The notes below the pieces were generated by a model. That model was not told the origin of the DNA and did no database searches. It worked only from the letters and a program-made list of their open reading frames with translations. Positions 29,151-38,354 of a stretch of 64,000 nt of DNA are shown piece after piece (within the stretch, counting starts at the first letter, position 1; each line of letters opens with the position of its first letter). The position numbers were made by a program, and so were the translations under genes. Origin of the DNA: Salirhabdus euzebyi. Its GTDB lineage: Bacteria > Bacillota > Bacilli > Bacillales > Alkalibacillaceae. Where the stretch lies: contig NZ_JACHGH010000002.1 in assembly GCF_014207435.1 (NCBI RefSeq), positions 124,001 to 188,000 of the forward strand, given 5' to 3'.

Positions 29151-29945
29151 ATGAAAGAAAGTGCTTTAAAAAAATTAGAAGACATAGAAATTACCTATTT
29201 ACAATCCTTCACGAAAGGATACAAAAGAGAATGGGGGTATTTGTTTTTAAATGAGGATCACCCAACTTATTATGATGCGAATCACGCTCGTGTAACAAAT
29301 GATCCTAGTAATCCGGAACAAGTAGTTGAGGAAGTAACAGCCTTTTATCGATCCAAAAATATTATTCCAAGGTTTTACATACCTGATGCAAAGAAACTTC
29401 CTGCTTTAACAAAGGCTCTATTAGAGAAGCAATATCAAATAGAATACTTAGATGAAATTGTCCAAAAGTGGAACGGAACGCTAGTTGAAGCTCTCGAGAT
29501 GAAAGAGATAAAAGTAGAAAAAGTGAATGATGATACATATAAGTATGCGTTAGACATTGAGTGCACCATTAAAGAATTTGGTGGAAGAGAAGTAAGGGAA
29601 AAAGCTTTTTGCGAGGAATATTCCCATCCAAATTACACGTACTATTTGCTAACGTATAAAGGTGTACCCTGTTCAACAGCTTGCATTTTTCAAACAGGTA
29701 AAGATGCACGTTTAGAACATGTAGCTACATTATCAGAATATCGAGGAAAAGGATTAGTCGGTCACCTTATCCATCATATTCAAAGAGAAGTAAAGAAGTT
29801 AGGGCTGGATACTTTATGGACAATACCTATTAATGAGCAGGTTGAAAACGTATATTTGAAGTATGGGTTTGAAACCTTTAGAAAAGGCCAAATGGGTCAT
29901 GCCTTTTTAGGGGGAAAGAGTATACAAGAAATTCGGGAATCATAA
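29151..29945 (+). CDS. GNAT N-acetyltransferase, two-domain
   Basis: A 264-aa protein with a degenerate N-terminal half and a C-terminal GNAT domain; the acetyl-CoA segment is LEHVATLSEYRGKGLVGHLI (near 187-206) and the final LKYGFETFRKGQ is typical. GAGGAGAAAAAG precedes the ATG. The substrate is unknown. Single gene, closed by a perfect terminator. Confidence 0.88.
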   Translation: MKESALKKLEDIEITYLQSFTKGYKREWGYLFLNEDHPTYYDANHARVTNDPSNPEQVVEEVTAFYRSKNIIPRFYIPDAKKLPALTKALLEKQYQIEYLDEIVQKWNGTLVEALEMKEIKVEKVNDDTYKYALDIECTIKEFGGREVREKAFCEEYSHPNYTYYLLTYKGVPCSTACIFQTGKDARLEHVATLSEYRGKGLVGHLIHHIQREVKKLGLDTLWTIPINEQVENVYLKYGFETFRKGQMGHAFLGGKSIQEIRES

Positions 29946-29969
29946 TCTTAGTTTGTCGATGAGCTAATA

Positions 29970-30006
29970 AGCGAACGAAACTTATTGTTGTTTCGTTCGC
30001 TTTTTC
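29970..30006 (+). terminator. Rho-independent terminator
   Basis: 12-bp perfect stem AGCGAACGAAAC/GTTTCGTTCGCT, loop of 8, then TTTTTC. Confidence 0.93.
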
Positions 30007-30010
30007 AATA

Positions 30011-30541
30011 CTAGATGATACCTAAGTTCCTTCCATATTGTAAAAGTTCAATATAGGGATCTCCTTTTAGTTTTAAAACCTTACAAAATGCTGCCTCCGT
30101 CTTATAACCCCTATTTTTATAGTTTAAAATTTCTTCTCTTATATGTGGGTTTTCTTTCAATATATGATTTTCGATTATCATGTGGAGGTAAGCAAACTGC
30201 TCATGAACTGGCTTCGGCTGGCCAAATAACTCAAATTCAAAACCACCGTAGATAAAGTTGGCTTTTATTACAGGAATTTCTCTAATAACACGCCTTTTTA
30301 ATTTGAAATTTTCTTCTTGCCTATATAAAGACTTCACCTTATCTTCAAATTGGTCAAAATCAACAACCCTCATAATAATATCTAAGTCAGAACCTTCTAA
30401 ATCAATCCCGATTGGCAAGGTGCCACATAAGATTGGGGTATATTCCTTTAGATACTCTATTATTCTCAGTCCTCTTATGGCATTATAAGCAAGCCTTTGT
30501 TTCTCGTTGCCATACTGTAAGTAATCTATTGTTTCAAACAT
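30011..30541 (-). CDS. DUF4269 family nucleotidyltransferase-like protein
   Basis: This 176-aa soluble protein has a nucleotidyltransferase-type core: the GTLPIGIDLEGSDLDI stretch (near 41-56) gives the G-T and the paired aspartates, with a third acidic residue in FEFELFG near 103. This fits DUF4269, related to GrpB and minimal nucleotidyltransferases. No partner gene is seen. The start ATG 30541 has a weak ribosome site (CTGGGTGATAG). Activity is unknown. Confidence 0.85.
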   Translation of the reverse strand: MFETIDYLQYGNEKQRLAYNAIRGLRIIEYLKEYTPILCGTLPIGIDLEGSDLDIIMRVVDFDQFEDKVKSLYRQEENFKLKRRVIREIPVIKANFIYGGFEFELFGQPKPVHEQFAYLHMIIENHILKENPHIREEILNYKNRGYKTEAAFCKVLKLKGDPYIELLQYGRNLGII

Positions 30542-30599
30542 AAACTATCACCCAGACGTTTTTTATTCTCTACAAAATAGTTAAACTAAAACTTAACTT

Positions 30600-30790
30600 A
30601 ATGTGTATAATCCTAGCCGCTACGGAAATACTTGATGCTTTCCTCGGGCACTCACTGAGCCTCCTCACTCGGAAAGATCGCTAGCTGTTGGAAAGAACGT
30701 GTGTAGCCGTCGTTTTTTCCACGAGGATGCTTGTTCGTGCCATAAGATGTGCAAAGTATTTTGCCGAAGCGGTTGTATAGCACTTAAAAC
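30600..30790 (+). repeat. Dispersed intergenic repeat, copy C (degenerate)
   Basis: This 340-bp gene-free gap (30542-30881) holds ATCCTAGCCGCTACGGAAAT near its left end (as in copy B at 23451), then GAGCCTCCTC near 30658 and TTTTGCCGAAGCGGTTGTAT with TAGCAC near 30765. The middle is strongly diverged. I see no gene in it. Confidence 0.7.
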
Positions 30791-30881
30791 AAAAAAGTAA
30801 AGCGATAGTTAGTTTAAGGAACAGCGAATAATAGGTAACAACTATTACGACAAGAAACATTTTTAAATTATTGCCAAAAAT

Positions 30882-31784
30882 TTATTCTGGCTTTTTGTTT
30901 TCTGATGCCTTTTTTCTTTTATTAACATACCATAACAGTGCAATAAGGAGACCTATTATGAAGATAAACGGTGAATAACCAATGAAAAAGACTGCTAGTG
31001 CGGAAAACATTTTAGCCATCATGTTAAGTGATTGGACAAATGCTTCTTTTATTTTCTCTCCTGTTTGAAGGTCTTCTTCTGGGACGTCGGGTATGGATAC
31101 AGCCACATCAATTAGAGAAATGTTTATTTCGGCATAGTCCGTTTTATTTTCCAAAAATTTTTTTCTACCTTCTAGTTGCTCGATTTCTTCTTGAACAGTA
31201 GATAGATCTTTAGAGATTTTTAAAAGATCCTCTGTTTTCTCTGCGTCCTTCATAAAAGCTAGTAAACGTTCTTCTACAGCTCTTTTAGCTTTTAATCTGG
31301 ATTGCAAATCGTTATATTCTTCAGTAACATCTTGCCCACTAAGTTGCTTCTCCCTTACTTTTGAACTAATAGATTCAACATCAGTTAAAAAAGTATTTAG
31401 TATGTCATTTGGGATACGCACCTTCATGTGGGCAGACAACTGATTACTATTATTTGCTATAAATGATTCAACGATATATCCATTTCCACTAGCTGTTTTT
31501 TCTGTAATTTGGTCGACTGCTTGTTTGATATCTTTCACTTCAATTGTTAAATTTGCGTTGTACATAACCATTCTTTTTTCTGTTTCCATGCTTGCTGTTA
31601 CTGTGTTTTTGTCGCCTTGATCCATACCTATTTCATTCATATCTGTACTTTGATAAGATTCTTCCTGTCCAGTTTCTTCATAGCTGTTATCATCTGCCAG
31701 GTCCTCGGAACCAGATTCATTCGAACTACAGGCCATAGTAAAAAAAACGACCAATAACAGCAACAAATACATTTTTTTGTTCAT
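30882..31784 (-). CDS. DUF4349 lipoprotein
   Basis: A 300-aa membrane-attached lipoprotein. The signal peptide ends with the lipobox FTMACSS (Cys about 19), then an acidic Ser/Glu-rich spacer, then the DUF4349 domain (about 70-290) with NANLTIEVKDIKQAVDQI and a central coiled coil with KAKRAVEERLLAFM, and finally a hydrophobic segment (about 262-285) and a Lys-rich tail. Family function is unknown, perhaps envelope stress. AAGGGGGTTCC precedes the ATG. Single gene. Confidence 0.9.
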   Translation of the reverse strand: MNKKMYLLLLLVVFFTMACSSNESGSEDLADDNSYEETGQEESYQSTDMNEIGMDQGDKNTVTASMETEKRMVMYNANLTIEVKDIKQAVDQITEKTASGNGYIVESFIANNSNQLSAHMKVRIPNDILNTFLTDVESISSKVREKQLSGQDVTEEYNDLQSRLKAKRAVEERLLAFMKDAEKTEDLLKISKDLSTVQEEIEQLEGRKKFLENKTDYAEINISLIDVAVSIPDVPEEDLQTGEKIKEAFVQSLNMMAKMFSALAVFFIGYSPFIFIIGLLIALLWYVNKRKKASENKKPE

Positions 31785-31888
31785 TTTGGAACCCCCTTGT
31801 TGGCTCTTTTGTTGATTAGACGTATGAGAATGAAAAAAGTAACAGAAAGAATAAACTTTGCTACAATCACTAAAAAGAAAGAATAATA

Positions 31889-32165
31889 ATGCGAATTAAT
31901 TTGTCAAAGGAACATAAAGAAGAAATAAAGGATAGAATTAACAGAAGGAGGGGAAGAATTAGGGGAATTAAAAGCCAATCAATTACTCCATTTTGTCATC
32001 AAGGAAATTGCCCCATATATATAATAAGAGAATATGGACGCGGGCACACAATTTATCCAACAAATGACAAATATAGAGGAAGACATAAGATCATTAGAAA
32101 TACTTATTAGACAGGGACGTGTAGAAAAAAAACAACCGATGTTCACATTTCTTTTACGCTTATAA
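31889..32165 (+). pseudogene. DUF2164 family gene, broken by frame changes and stops
   Basis: The N-terminus MRINLSKEHKEEIKDRI is in one frame, then the family segment TEGGEELGELKANQLLHFVI-KEIAPYI follows in the next frame (from 31941), hits two consecutive TAA codons at 32022-32027, and the family C-terminus (DAGTQFIQQMTNIEEDIRSLE) resumes behind them. DUF2164 proteins have SKE..EEI at the start, GEELGELAA..LL.F..KEIGPY.YN in the middle and NIEEDIRSLE at the end, so the whole gene is recognisable but interrupted at two or more points. The apparent 73-aa open frame is therefore not a real product. Confidence 0.75.
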
Positions 32166-32228
32166 TATATTATCTTGGGGGTTTTTTATGTATCCGCTAG
32201 ATAGAGGATTATATCGAGAGGTGAAAAC

Positions 32229-33296
32229 ATGCGTTATTCAATAACGAGAGATTATATAACATTAGGTAATTCTAGGTCAGGTGAAGCATTACAGTCAGTA
32301 CAATTTATTGTAGCCCACGATACAGGAAATCCAGGATCAACTGCATATGGCAACAGAAATTATTTTGAGACTGCGGACCCATTGGCATCTGCTCATACGT
32401 TTATAGATGATAAAGTGATACTTGAAATTATCCCACTTAATGAAAAGGCATGGCACGTTCGTTATAACGTGAATACAGATAACCAGCGTTATGGAGAAGA
32501 TGCGAACGATGCTGCAATTGGTGTAGAGCTTTGCTGGGGTGGAAGTATTAATTTTGATGAGGCCTATAATCGCTACATCTGGTATCATGCATATTTAGTG
32601 AATGAATTTAATTTAGACCCTAGAAGGGACATTGTAGCCCACAGCACGCTAGATCCATCTAGAAGAACAGATCCACAAAACGCTTTAAATCGTTACGGTA
32701 TTTCATGGAACGATTTTATTAATGACGTCGTAGAAGTTTACAATACACAATTTGTACAACAATCTGACGGCGATGTAGAAACATCCGAACCAGAAACAGT
32801 TATAAAAGGTGCATCTGTTCAATTACCTGTATCTATTGGAGACGAGGGCGAATTCGTAAGAGAAATTCAAAGTGATTTAGTAAGTGCTGGATTTTCTTTA
32901 CCTCAATATGGGATTGATGGGATTTTTGGTCCCGAAACAAGACGTGCAGTAATGAGATTTCAAAAAAGATATGGTTTAATGGTCGATGGTTTAGTAGGAA
33001 GTCAAACACTGAACAAACTAAAGGAAGTGCTCAATACGAACAAACCTATCAATGAATTCCCACTACCTGATGGCATTTTACAAGAAGGGGATGAAGGAGA
33101 AGGCGTAAGACAAGTGCAGCGGGCACTGAAACATTTAAATTATGATCCAACTTATATTGATGGTATTTACGGACCCTTGACCGAGGATGCAGTCAGAAGA
33201 TTTCAATCGATGTATAGTGCCTTAGCAAATGACGGAATCTATGGCCCAAATACACGAGAATTTATAGAAATGGAGTTAGTTGATGATCTATCATAA
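32229..33296 (+). CDS. N-acetylmuramoyl-L-alanine amidase with two peptidoglycan-binding repeats
   Basis: A cell-wall hydrolase of 355 aa. The Amidase_2 domain (about 10-150) has VAHDTGNPG with a zinc His near 29, AHTFIDD, and the final zinc His in VAHSTLDPSRRTDP (near 138-151). Two PG_binding_1 repeats (about 200-258 and 280-340) share REIQSDL.. / RQVQRAL.. and YGIDGIFGPETR / YIDGIYGPLTE. There is no signal peptide, as in XlyA/CwlA-like phage or spore lysis enzymes. It may be a prophage remnant or a mother-cell lysis enzyme; no phage genes are adjacent. GAGAGGTG precedes the ATG. Confidence 0.92.
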   Translation: MRYSITRDYITLGNSRSGEALQSVQFIVAHDTGNPGSTAYGNRNYFETADPLASAHTFIDDKVILEIIPLNEKAWHVRYNVNTDNQRYGEDANDAAIGVELCWGGSINFDEAYNRYIWYHAYLVNEFNLDPRRDIVAHSTLDPSRRTDPQNALNRYGISWNDFINDVVEVYNTQFVQQSDGDVETSEPETVIKGASVQLPVSIGDEGEFVREIQSDLVSAGFSLPQYGIDGIFGPETRRAVMRFQKRYGLMVDGLVGSQTLNKLKEVLNTNKPINEFPLPDGILQEGDEGEGVRQVQRALKHLNYDPTYIDGIYGPLTEDAVRRFQSMYSALANDGIYGPNTREFIEMELVDDLS

Positions 33297-33300
33297 CTTA

Positions 33301-33325
33301 AAGCCGTACTTGTACGGCTTTTTTC
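33301..33325 (+). terminator. Rho-independent terminator
   Basis: 9-bp stem AAGCCGTAC/GTACGGCTT with a 2-nt loop centre, then TTTTC. Confidence 0.9.
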
Positions 33326-33436
33326 TTTGATATATGCAGGGCAATTTGGTAAATATTTCACTTAATATGTTTAACTCCTTGAAAGATAGGGAAAAGGAAA
33401 GTCGATTATAAAATTATTCTACTATTATTTATCTTG

Positions 33437-33464
33437 TTTACAATTTTTTACAAGATGTTATGAT
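33437..33464 (+). promoter_or_regulatory. Possible SigA promoter of the third kinase
   Basis: TTTACA (33437-33442), 16 bp, TATGAT (33459-33464), about 35 bp before the TTG start. Confidence 0.45.
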
Positions 33465-33498
33465 TAGTATAGGACGACGGTAAAAGGAGCGGAGTATC

Positions 33499-34932
33499 TT
33501 GGCATCAAGAAATAATGAACTTGATTTCGTTCAAGTTGTAAACAATTCCATGAGTGCCACTATTATTTTAAACGATAACGGGATTATATTTGCTAATCCT
33601 TATTGTTATGAATTATTAGGTTATAAAGATACGGAAACCTTAATTTGGCAGGAAATACTACATCCGGAATTCCATGATATATGTAAAGAAAGGCTATTGA
33701 AAGTTTTTACAAATAAGCAAACAGTACATGTTATGGAACAGAAAATGATCAGAAATGATGGGGAAATTATTGATGTGGAAGTATTTGCAACTCCGTATAT
33801 AGATAAAAGTGGGGAAGTTTATGCTCAAATTCATTTCAGAGATATTACTAAAAGAAAACGTTATGAGGAAGAATTAAAGAAAAGTGAAGAAAAATATCGC
33901 CTAATGAGTGAAAATGCATCCGACATTATATCAGAACACGATATGGAAGGACGTATACTTTATTTATCTCCATCCATTAAAGAAGTGCTTGGGTTTGATT
34001 CGGAAGAACTTTTTCACCTAACACCTTGTGATTTCATACATAAAGACGATTTAAATAGGGTTAGATACTGTTATGCGAAAATACTTCATACTGGTGAAAC
34101 TTCAACAGTACGTTATCGACTGATGGACAAGGACAAGAAGTATATTTGGGTAGAAACGAGAAAAAAGCTTGTCTTATATAAAAAGGAGAAAAAAATCATT
34201 GCGATTACTCGAGATGTTGATGAACAAATACAGACGGAAAAAATGCTCATGCAATCAGAAAAATTAGCTCTCCTTGGGGAATTAAGCACAGGCATTGTAC
34301 ACGAAATTAAAAATCCGTTAACGTCGATTAAAGGTTTTTTGCAACTAATGAAGGCCGGAACTATTAATATTAAGGATTATTTAACGATATTAAACTCCGA
34401 AATTGAACGAATAGAATCTATTGCGGGGGATATTTTGTCCTTTGCGAAGCCTCAGGAGAAATTAGAGAATCTTGATATTACAAACATAATTGATGATGTA
34501 ATGTTGTTAATGGAAGTACAAGCATCCAAAAAGGACATCGAGCTACAATGGAATCCAGTTAAGCGCAATATGATTTTATCAGGGGACGAAACGCAGTTAA
34601 AGCAAGTGTTCATTAATTTAATTAAAAATGCTATTGAGGCAACCAGCAATGGTGGAAAAGTTAAGGTTGCCGTTGAAGAAGAGGTTTCATCTATACATAT
34701 ACAAGTAATCGATAACGGCGAGGGTATTCCGGCGGATAAACTAGATGAAGTCGGCCAATCGTTTTTTACAACGAAGGAAAAAGGAACTGGATTAGGGTTA
34801 ATGGTTACAAATAAAATTGTGAAAAATCACCATGGTAAAGTATTGATTGATAGTGAAGTTGGAAAAGGGACTACATTTACTATTCAACTCCCAAAAGTTG
34901 AAAGTTATTCTAAGGTTGTAGACAATATATAA
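33499..34932 (+). CDS. Soluble PAS-PAS sensor histidine kinase
   Basis: A 477-aa soluble kinase of KinA/KinE style. It starts at TTG 33499 after AAAGGAGCGG. Two PAS domains (about 10-120 and 125-245) precede the H-box IVHEIKNPL (His 268), an N-box NLIKNAIEAT near 375 and ATP-lid motifs DNGEGI and GTGLGL. No membrane segments and no adjacent regulator gene, so a phosphorelay orphan kinase is likely. It is the third such kinase in the window. Confidence 0.93.
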   Translation: MASRNNELDFVQVVNNSMSATIILNDNGIIFANPYCYELLGYKDTETLIWQEILHPEFHDICKERLLKVFTNKQTVHVMEQKMIRNDGEIIDVEVFATPYIDKSGEVYAQIHFRDITKRKRYEEELKKSEEKYRLMSENASDIISEHDMEGRILYLSPSIKEVLGFDSEELFHLTPCDFIHKDDLNRVRYCYAKILHTGETSTVRYRLMDKDKKYIWVETRKKLVLYKKEKKIIAITRDVDEQIQTEKMLMQSEKLALLGELSTGIVHEIKNPLTSIKGFLQLMKAGTINIKDYLTILNSEIERIESIAGDILSFAKPQEKLENLDITNIIDDVMLLMEVQASKKDIELQWNPVKRNMILSGDETQLKQVFINLIKNAIEATSNGGKVKVAVEEEVSSIHIQVIDNGEGIPADKLDEVGQSFFTTKEKGTGLGLMVTNKIVKNHHGKVLIDSEVGKGTTFTIQLPKVESYSKVVDNI

Positions 34933-35004
34933 CGTTTCGTTTTGTTTGCATTATTCTTAATTCTATTTGAAAATATATAGTATAGAGTGAAGGAGGTAAG
35001 TGAC

Positions 35005-35526
35005 ATGCGACTTCAAAATAAAAAAGTTATACAAATTGTAAGCGATGATTTTGAAGACTTAGAGCTTTGGTACCCTGTCTTAAGGTTAAGAGAAGAAGGG
35101 GCAACCGTTCATATTGTAGGAGAAGAAGCAAACAAAAAATATATCGGAAAATATGGAGTGCCAGTAGAATCTGAATTCTCCTTCCAAGACATAAGTCCCA
35201 ACGACTATGATGCTATTTTAGTACCTGGAGGATGGTCTCCAGATAAATTAAGAAGATATGAAGAAGTATTGAATATGGTAAAGACAATGGATGAAAAACA
35301 AAAGCCAATCGGACAAATTTGTCATGCTGGATGGGTGCTTATCTCAGCCAATATTTTACGCGGAAAAAAAGTAACGAGTACACCCGGTATTAAAGATGAT
35401 ATGATCAATGCAGGAGCAACATGGTTGAATGAGCCTGTTGTAGTGGACGGGCACATCATTTCTAGTCGCAGACCCCCTGATTTGCCTGATTATATGAAAG
35501 CCTTTATCGAGGTTCTCTCAAAATGA
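35005..35526 (+). CDS. DJ-1/PfpI family protein (YraA/YfkM-like)
   Basis: A 173-aa class I glutamine-amidotransferase-like protein. ATG 35005 is fixed by AAGGAGG 8 nt before it; a GTG at 34987 lies upstream of that site. The nucleophile is Cys 106 in IGQICHAGW, with the conserved Glu near the start of the domain and SRRPPDLPD at the end. Family members are stress proteases, chaperones or deglycases; YraA and YfkM are general stress proteins in B. subtilis. The role here is not settled. Confidence 0.92.
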   Translation: MRLQNKKVIQIVSDDFEDLELWYPVLRLREEGATVHIVGEEANKKYIGKYGVPVESEFSFQDISPNDYDAILVPGGWSPDKLRRYEEVLNMVKTMDEKQKPIGQICHAGWVLISANILRGKKVTSTPGIKDDMINAGATWLNEPVVVDGHIISSRRPPDLPDYMKAFIEVLSK

Positions 35527-35532
35527 TTAATG

Positions 35533-35567
35533 AAAAGGATGTACCTAAGAGGGTACATCCTTTTTCT
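35533..35567. terminator. Bidirectional terminator
   Basis: 13-bp stem AAAAGGATGTACC/GGTACATCCTTTT, 6-nt loop, T run on plus strand and A run on the other side; between two convergent genes. Confidence 0.9.
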
Positions 35568-36564
35568 ATGCAAATCGGTAATATATAAGTAAAAAAGTAG
35601 ATAGCGTGAAAATAAAGTTTAAGGAAACGAAAATCACTTTATTTAAGATGTTCGTATGCATCGCAACAGGCGGGTGATAAAAAGATACCCCTTCAATAAT
35701 AAAAATTAACAACACGATATGAATCATAAAATGACCAACTACTTCTGTATAGCCAAAAATAGTTGTTGTTAAAACAAATAAGATGGTGACGACAACTGAT
35801 AAAACCCGGTTTAATATACCGACAACTAACAAATAGCCAACAATAAATTCTATAAATGCAGCCATGACAATAAAGACCTCAGGCTCGAATCCAAATGTAG
35901 GGACATGATGGTGATGGATAATCTCTACGGTTAAATGAGGATAAACCCATTTTTCAACGGCTACCCAACATAAAGAAAGTCCTGTCCCCAAATATAACAA
36001 TGGAAAACCCCATTCTTCTAATTTTGTTTTTCCTATTAATAACACACCAATTATAGCCAAATAGTATCCATAATCTAAAATGTGAAATAATCCTACGTTA
36101 CCTAAAACTTTGATAAATAAAACCAACAAAGATAAAGAAGCTATTTTCGTCGCAATATGGTGTGGAATAACTAGTATGGCAATTGTTATCCAAATCCAGT
36201 AAATCTCCCACATTGTCGTTACTTTAAATTCAGGTGCAAAAACAGAGCTCGATAATACTTGTAAAATAAGTGCTATAGCTGTTCCGTACTTTAAAATATA
36301 TCTAGATAAATGGCGGTAACTTGCTAGCTTTTTTTCTGTTTTTTGTATCCATGCAATTTTCATTAGTTTTGGTAATACTTGCGTTAACAAACCGAGTAAA
36401 ATCGCGATAAAAAGGGCAAAAAGTAAAAAGAAAGGAGTTAAAATATTTTCTATTGGTTCCTTAACGGGTGTTTGTGTCGCAAACCACTTAACATGGCCTA
36501 ATGCTGTCACGGGTGTAATAATAAGTATAAGGAATATAGCAGGTATAATTTGTTTTTTCTTCAA
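35566..36564 (-). CDS. Multi-spanning membrane protein, DoxX-like
   Basis: A 332-aa integral membrane protein with a cleavable or anchoring N-terminal segment followed by GHVKWF, about eight to nine further hydrophobic segments, and HHHHVPTFGFEPE near 218. The C-terminal part looks like the DoxX/quinol-related four-helix fold. Several membrane-near His residues could bind haem or metal. The ATG 36564 has AGGTGGG upstream. Function unknown; the family name is tentative. Confidence 0.75.
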   Translation of the reverse strand: MKKKQIIPAIFLILIITPVTALGHVKWFATQTPVKEPIENILTPFFLLFALFIAILLGLLTQVLPKLMKIAWIQKTEKKLASYRHLSRYILKYGTAIALILQVLSSSVFAPEFKVTTMWEIYWIWITIAILVIPHHIATKIASLSLLVLFIKVLGNVGLFHILDYGYYLAIIGVLLIGKTKLEEWGFPLLYLGTGLSLCWVAVEKWVYPHLTVEIIHHHHVPTFGFEPEVFIVMAAFIEFIVGYLLVVGILNRVLSVVVTILFVLTTTIFGYTEVVGHFMIHIVLLIFIIEGVSFYHPPVAMHTNILNKVIFVSLNFIFTLSTFLLIYYRFA

Positions 36565-36731
36565 TGAAATCCCACCTCTTGATTTTATCTATTCTTAATA
36601 TGTAACGTAAAAGCAAGATTATTAGTTATTACCATTATTATTTTCACATAGAAAAAATCTTTGGACATTTGTAACAGAAAATGACCTCCCAACATATAAT
36701 TATTGCGAGTTGTTTATAGGGAGGTAATGTA

Positions 36732-37562
36732 ATGTTTTATCATATTAAAGAACTACAATATGAGTCTAAGCCGTCATGTCCAGATCCCGTTTATGCAAAA
36801 AAATTACAAGAAGTATTAGGTGGTCAATACGGTGAAATAACAGTTATGATGCAATATCTCATGCAAGGGTTTAATTGCCGAGCAGATCCTAAATATCGTG
36901 ATTTACTTTTAGACATAGGTACAGAGGAAATCGCACACGTAGAGATGCTTGCTACATTAATTGCTCGTTTGTTAGATAACGCACCAGTTGATCAACAAGA
37001 AAGAGCAGCTGAAGATCCTGCTATTGAAGCTATTTTAGGAGGTATGAATCCTCAACATGCTATCGTGTCAGGCTTGGGGGCAATGGCTATTGATAGTGCA
37101 GGTTATCCTTGGAATGCAAAATATACGATTGCAAGTGGAAATCTATTAGCAGACTTCCGTGCAAACCTAAATGCAGAATCCCAAGGAAGACTGCAAGTAG
37201 TCCGTTTGTATGAAATTGCTGATGACCCTGGGGTAAAAGATACCTTATCCTTTTTAATTGCACGTGATACAGCTCACCAAAACCAATGGAAAGCAGCCAT
37301 TCATGAGCTAGAGACAAGAGAGAAGGATATTGTCGTTCCAACAACCTTCCCGCGGGAGCTAGAAAAACAGGCAGTATCGTATGACTTGTATAATTTGTCT
37401 CGTGGAGATGCAAGTTCTAAAGGTAGGTGGGCCCAAGGTCCTGCTCCAGATGGAAGAGGTTACTTTCAATATATTCAATCACCACAGCCTTATGGTCCTC
37501 AACCACATCTGATTCCAGCACCTATTTATATTCATGACACATTACCAATGTCAAAAATGTAA
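36732..37562 (+). CDS. Manganese (non-haem) catalase, YdbD/CotJC-like
   Basis: A ferritin-fold dimanganese catalase of 276 aa. The ligands are visible as Glu in GGQYGEITVMMQY (near 36), Glu and His in GTEEIAHVEM (near 67-70) and, in the second helix pair, NLNAESQGRLQ (near 148) and RDTAHQNQW (near 181). The C-terminal tail is Pro/Gln/Gly-rich, as in spore-coat linked members. Site GGGAGGTAA before the ATG. Together with the haem catalase it gives two H2O2-removing enzymes in the window. Confidence 0.92.
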   Translation: MFYHIKELQYESKPSCPDPVYAKKLQEVLGGQYGEITVMMQYLMQGFNCRADPKYRDLLLDIGTEEIAHVEMLATLIARLLDNAPVDQQERAAEDPAIEAILGGMNPQHAIVSGLGAMAIDSAGYPWNAKYTIASGNLLADFRANLNAESQGRLQVVRLYEIADDPGVKDTLSFLIARDTAHQNQWKAAIHELETREKDIVVPTTFPRELEKQAVSYDLYNLSRGDASSKGRWAQGPAPDGRGYFQYIQSPQPYGPQPHLIPAPIYIHDTLPMSKM

Positions 37563-37567
37563 AGATA

Positions 37568-37604
37568 AAGACAGCCTAGGATCCATTCAGGGCTGTCTTT
37601 TTGT
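37568..37604 (+). terminator. Rho-independent terminator
   Basis: Stem AAGACAGCC/GGCTGTCTT, 14-nt loop, T run. Confidence 0.85.
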
Positions 37605-37679
37605 GCCTCTTTTCCTGCATGAAAAATTTGTTTAATGGAACGATAAAGAAGGAAATAAATGCGTGAAGAGGTGCTTTAA

Positions 37680-38252
37680 ATGGAAATGAGTTTAATTTGG
37701 AATTCCTTATTACTAGTATTTGCGGGTGTGTTGCTACTAAGAATTGCTGGAAGAAAGTCTATTTCTCAAATGACGTTAGCACAAACAGTTGTTATGATTT
37801 CTATTGGGTCTATTATCATTCAGCCAATTGTGGAAACAAGTGTTGCTCGAACACTGGTAGCTACAGCAATTTTTATTTTGGCTTTAATTATTATGGAATA
37901 TTTGCAATTGAAGTTTAATGTTATAGAAAAATTTATCTCTGGTAAATCAAAAATAATGGTTAAAGACGGAAACATTAACGTAAAAGAGATGAGAAAAATG
38001 AGATTTACAGTTGACCAGCTTGAAATGAGATTAAGACAACAAGGTATTTCAAGTTTTTCTGATGTAAAAACTGTTACCTTAGAACCCAATGGGCAAATCG
38101 GTTATGAGCTTGTAGAGGATGCAAAGCCTTTAACCGTTCGAGAATTTAAAAAACTAATGAATATGTATGATGAACAACCAGCAAATTCTAAAAACATTTT
38201 TGAAGAAATATCGGACCCACAGGAACAAGAGAATCCGAAAAATTTGCACTAA
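37680..38252 (+). CDS. DUF421 membrane protein (YetF-like)
   Basis: A 190-aa membrane protein: three N-terminal helices (about 5-20, 33-52, 58-78) with RIAGRKSISQMT, then the cytoplasmic domain with MRKMRFTVDQLEMRLRQQGI and DVKTVTLEPNGQI. It is shorter than YetF (about 230 aa), nearer YkjA/YrbG size. YetF-type domains appear to act in membrane phospholipid or germination-linked processes. The GAGGTG site precedes the ATG. Confidence 0.9.
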   Translation: MEMSLIWNSLLLVFAGVLLLRIAGRKSISQMTLAQTVVMISIGSIIIQPIVETSVARTLVATAIFILALIIMEYLQLKFNVIEKFISGKSKIMVKDGNINVKEMRKMRFTVDQLEMRLRQQGISSFSDVKTVTLEPNGQIGYELVEDAKPLTVREFKKLMNMYDEQPANSKNIFEEISDPQEQENPKNLH

Positions 38253-38290
38253 TTAAGGATATGAAGAGTTACTTAAATATAAAATTGTAA

Positions 38291-38330
38291 AAAGGCTTTT
38301 CCACTCGGGAAAAGCCTCTTCTTTTTATAT
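38291..38330 (+). terminator. Rho-independent terminator
   Basis: 10-bp stem AGGCTTTTCC/GGAAAAGCCT followed by a T-rich tract. Confidence 0.88.
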
Positions 38331-38354
38331 GCTCTTTTCTAATAATTGTTACTA

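Noticed and set aside
31889-32110. 73-aa open frame taken as a real gene
   Set aside because: Its second half is the wrong frame of a broken DUF2164 gene.
32229-33296. Amidase as proof of a prophage
   Set aside because: No other phage genes lie nearby; the same architecture exists in cell-wall enzymes of the host.
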